Positions 5,914 through 6,145 of a stretch of 6,145 nt of DNA are shown here, one piece after another (positions within the stretch are counted from its first letter, which is position 1; every line of letters starts with the position of its first letter). Source of the DNA: Gallionellaceae bacterium UBA6222 (GTDB taxonomy: Bacteria > Pseudomonadota > Gammaproteobacteria > Burkholderiales > Gallionellaceae); the NCBI GenBank assembly GCA_002421915.1, contig DISA01000009.1, forward strand, positions 756-6,900. Reading direction: 5' to 3'. The notes beneath the pieces were generated by a model. That model did not search any database. It saw only the letters and a list, made by a program, of their open reading frames with translations, and was not told the origin of the DNA. Position numbers and translations under genes: made by a program.

Positions 5914-6057
5914 ATGCGCACATCCCTCCTCAAAGTGGCTTTGCCCGTTTCGGCGCAGGCTAACGTGAACGCAGTGAACGTTAAAGCGCGCAGCGCTGGC
6001 CGTAACCAAAACGGGCAGGCCGTTGAGTTTGGCCAGCCACTGCTCCTCATCGGTTAA
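5914..6057 (+). CDS. 47-residue ORF between accB and accC, fused to a copied accB tail
   Basis: Open frame starting 5 nt after the accB stop and ending 6 nt before the upstream accC start candidate; it is in the same frame as accC. Residues 1-31 (MRTSLLKVALPVSAQANVNA and on) resemble nothing I recognise. Residues 32-47 read QNGQAVEFGQPLLLIG, nearly identical to the end of AccB, but with no biotin-accepting Lys and no complete fold. It is unlikely to be a functional carrier. Its position suggests it could be translated by re-initiation after accB and hand ribosomes on to accC. It may equally be an accidental frame across a recombination scar. There is no strong Shine-Dalgarno, only GGATAAAG upstream. 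Confidence 0.35.
   Translation: MRTSLLKVALPVSAQANVNAVNVKARSAGRNQNGQAVEFGQPLLLIG
5942..6017. repeat. Palindrome-rich insert in the accB-accC gap
   Basis: The outer arms TGCCCGTTT (5942-5950) and AAACGGGCA (6009-6017) are perfect reverse complements, and a GG/CC pair extends them past one mismatch. Inside lie TAACGT/ACGTTA (5961-5966, 5978-5983), the direct repeat GTGAACG twice with a 9-nt period (5965-5971, 5974-5980), and the palindrome CAGCGCTG (5991-5998). The arms are not concentric, so this would be a branched or imperfect hairpin. The right outer arm is part of the copied accB tail, so it need not be part of an inserted element. No T-run follows. Confidence 0.45.
6008..6057 (+). pseudogene. 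Second, diverged copy of the accB 3' end
   Basis: This 50-nt stretch matches 5859-5908, the end of accB, and begins with 13 identical bases (AAAACGGGCAGGC). Over the last 16 codons including TAA, 38 of 48 bases agree. Nine codons differ; eight changes are synonymous and one swaps Phe for Leu. The similarity stops abruptly on the left. On the right both copies run from TAA into ATCATG after 2 or 3 nt. It is a gene fragment that lacks the biotin site and most of the domain. Confidence 0.8.
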
Positions 6058-6063
6058 TTCATC

Positions 6064-6145
6064 ATGGCCGTATTCGAGCGCAAACCGAAAGTGGCAGCAC
6101 CTGAAAAACCTGTCATGTTTGAGAAGATCCTCATTGCCAACCGCG
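6064..6145 (+). CDS. accC: Biotin carboxylase, N-terminal start (continues past window)
   Basis: ATP-dependent carboxylase that loads CO2 onto the biotin of AccB. Only the first codons are present: the family start MFEKILIANR at 6115 is unmistakable and corresponds to the strand and loop that open the biotin carboxylase N-domain. An in-frame ATG at 6064 would add MAVFERKPKVAAPEKPV (17 residues), which is not usual for AccC. Neither ATG has a convincing Shine-Dalgarno. I give the longer form because its ATG lies 6 nt after a stop, a spacing that suits coupled translation, but 6115 is the start expected from the family and is at least as likely. The position after accB is the standard operon order. 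Confidence 0.88.
   Translation, partial: MAVFERKPKVAAPEKPVMFEKILIANR

Noticed and set aside
1..6145. CRISPR array, tRNA, rRNA, toxin-antitoxin or defence genes
   Set aside because: I found no regularly spaced repeats, no tRNA-like cloverleaf and no unexplained gene of meaningful size; coding sequence of housekeeping genes fills nearly the whole window.

Overview
The window reads as an ordinary, densely packed stretch of a betaproteobacterial chromosome. All genes lie on the + strand. Gene order and the protein sequences suggest a freshwater or sediment lineage near the Nitrosomonadales/Gallionellales; this placement is inference from familiarity, not from a search. Three gene groups that are often conserved on their own stand head to tail: leuS (3' part)-lptE-holA (1-2736), cutA-dsbD (2736-4939) and aroQ-accB-accC (5007 to the right edge, accC 5' end only). 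The first five genes are joined by overlaps (TGATG or ATGA) or a 4-nt gap, so they look like one translationally coupled transcript. The only sizeable gaps are 67 nt before aroQ and about 155 nt between accB and accC.

Functions: LeuRS charges tRNA-Leu. LptE is the outer-membrane lipoprotein partner of LptD in LPS export. HolA is the delta subunit of the polymerase III clamp loader. CutA is a small trimeric protein linked to metal tolerance. DsbD carries electrons across the inner membrane to periplasmic thiol-disulfide proteins. AroQ is type II dehydroquinase. AccB and AccC are the biotin carrier and biotin carboxylase of acetyl-CoA carboxylase.

Two places break the ordinary picture. (1) A 54-bp near-perfect inverted repeat, shaped like a REP doublet (REPIN) with GTAG at each foot, sits codon-aligned inside the signal-peptide region of dsbD (3107-3160) and adds 18 residues without breaking the frame. 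(2) The accB-accC junction holds a second, diverged copy of the last 15 codons plus stop of accB (6008-6057). It differs almost only at synonymous sites and is separated from the real accB end by about 100 bp of palindrome-rich sequence. A 47-codon ORF (5914-6057) runs through this insert and ends in the copied tail. It begins 5 nt after the accB stop and ends 6 nt before the first possible accC start, so it could act as a translational relay.

I found no RNA gene, CRISPR array, transposase or convincing Rho-independent terminator, and no novel multi-gene system. The interest lies in small repeat insertions and recombination scars within housekeeping operons.
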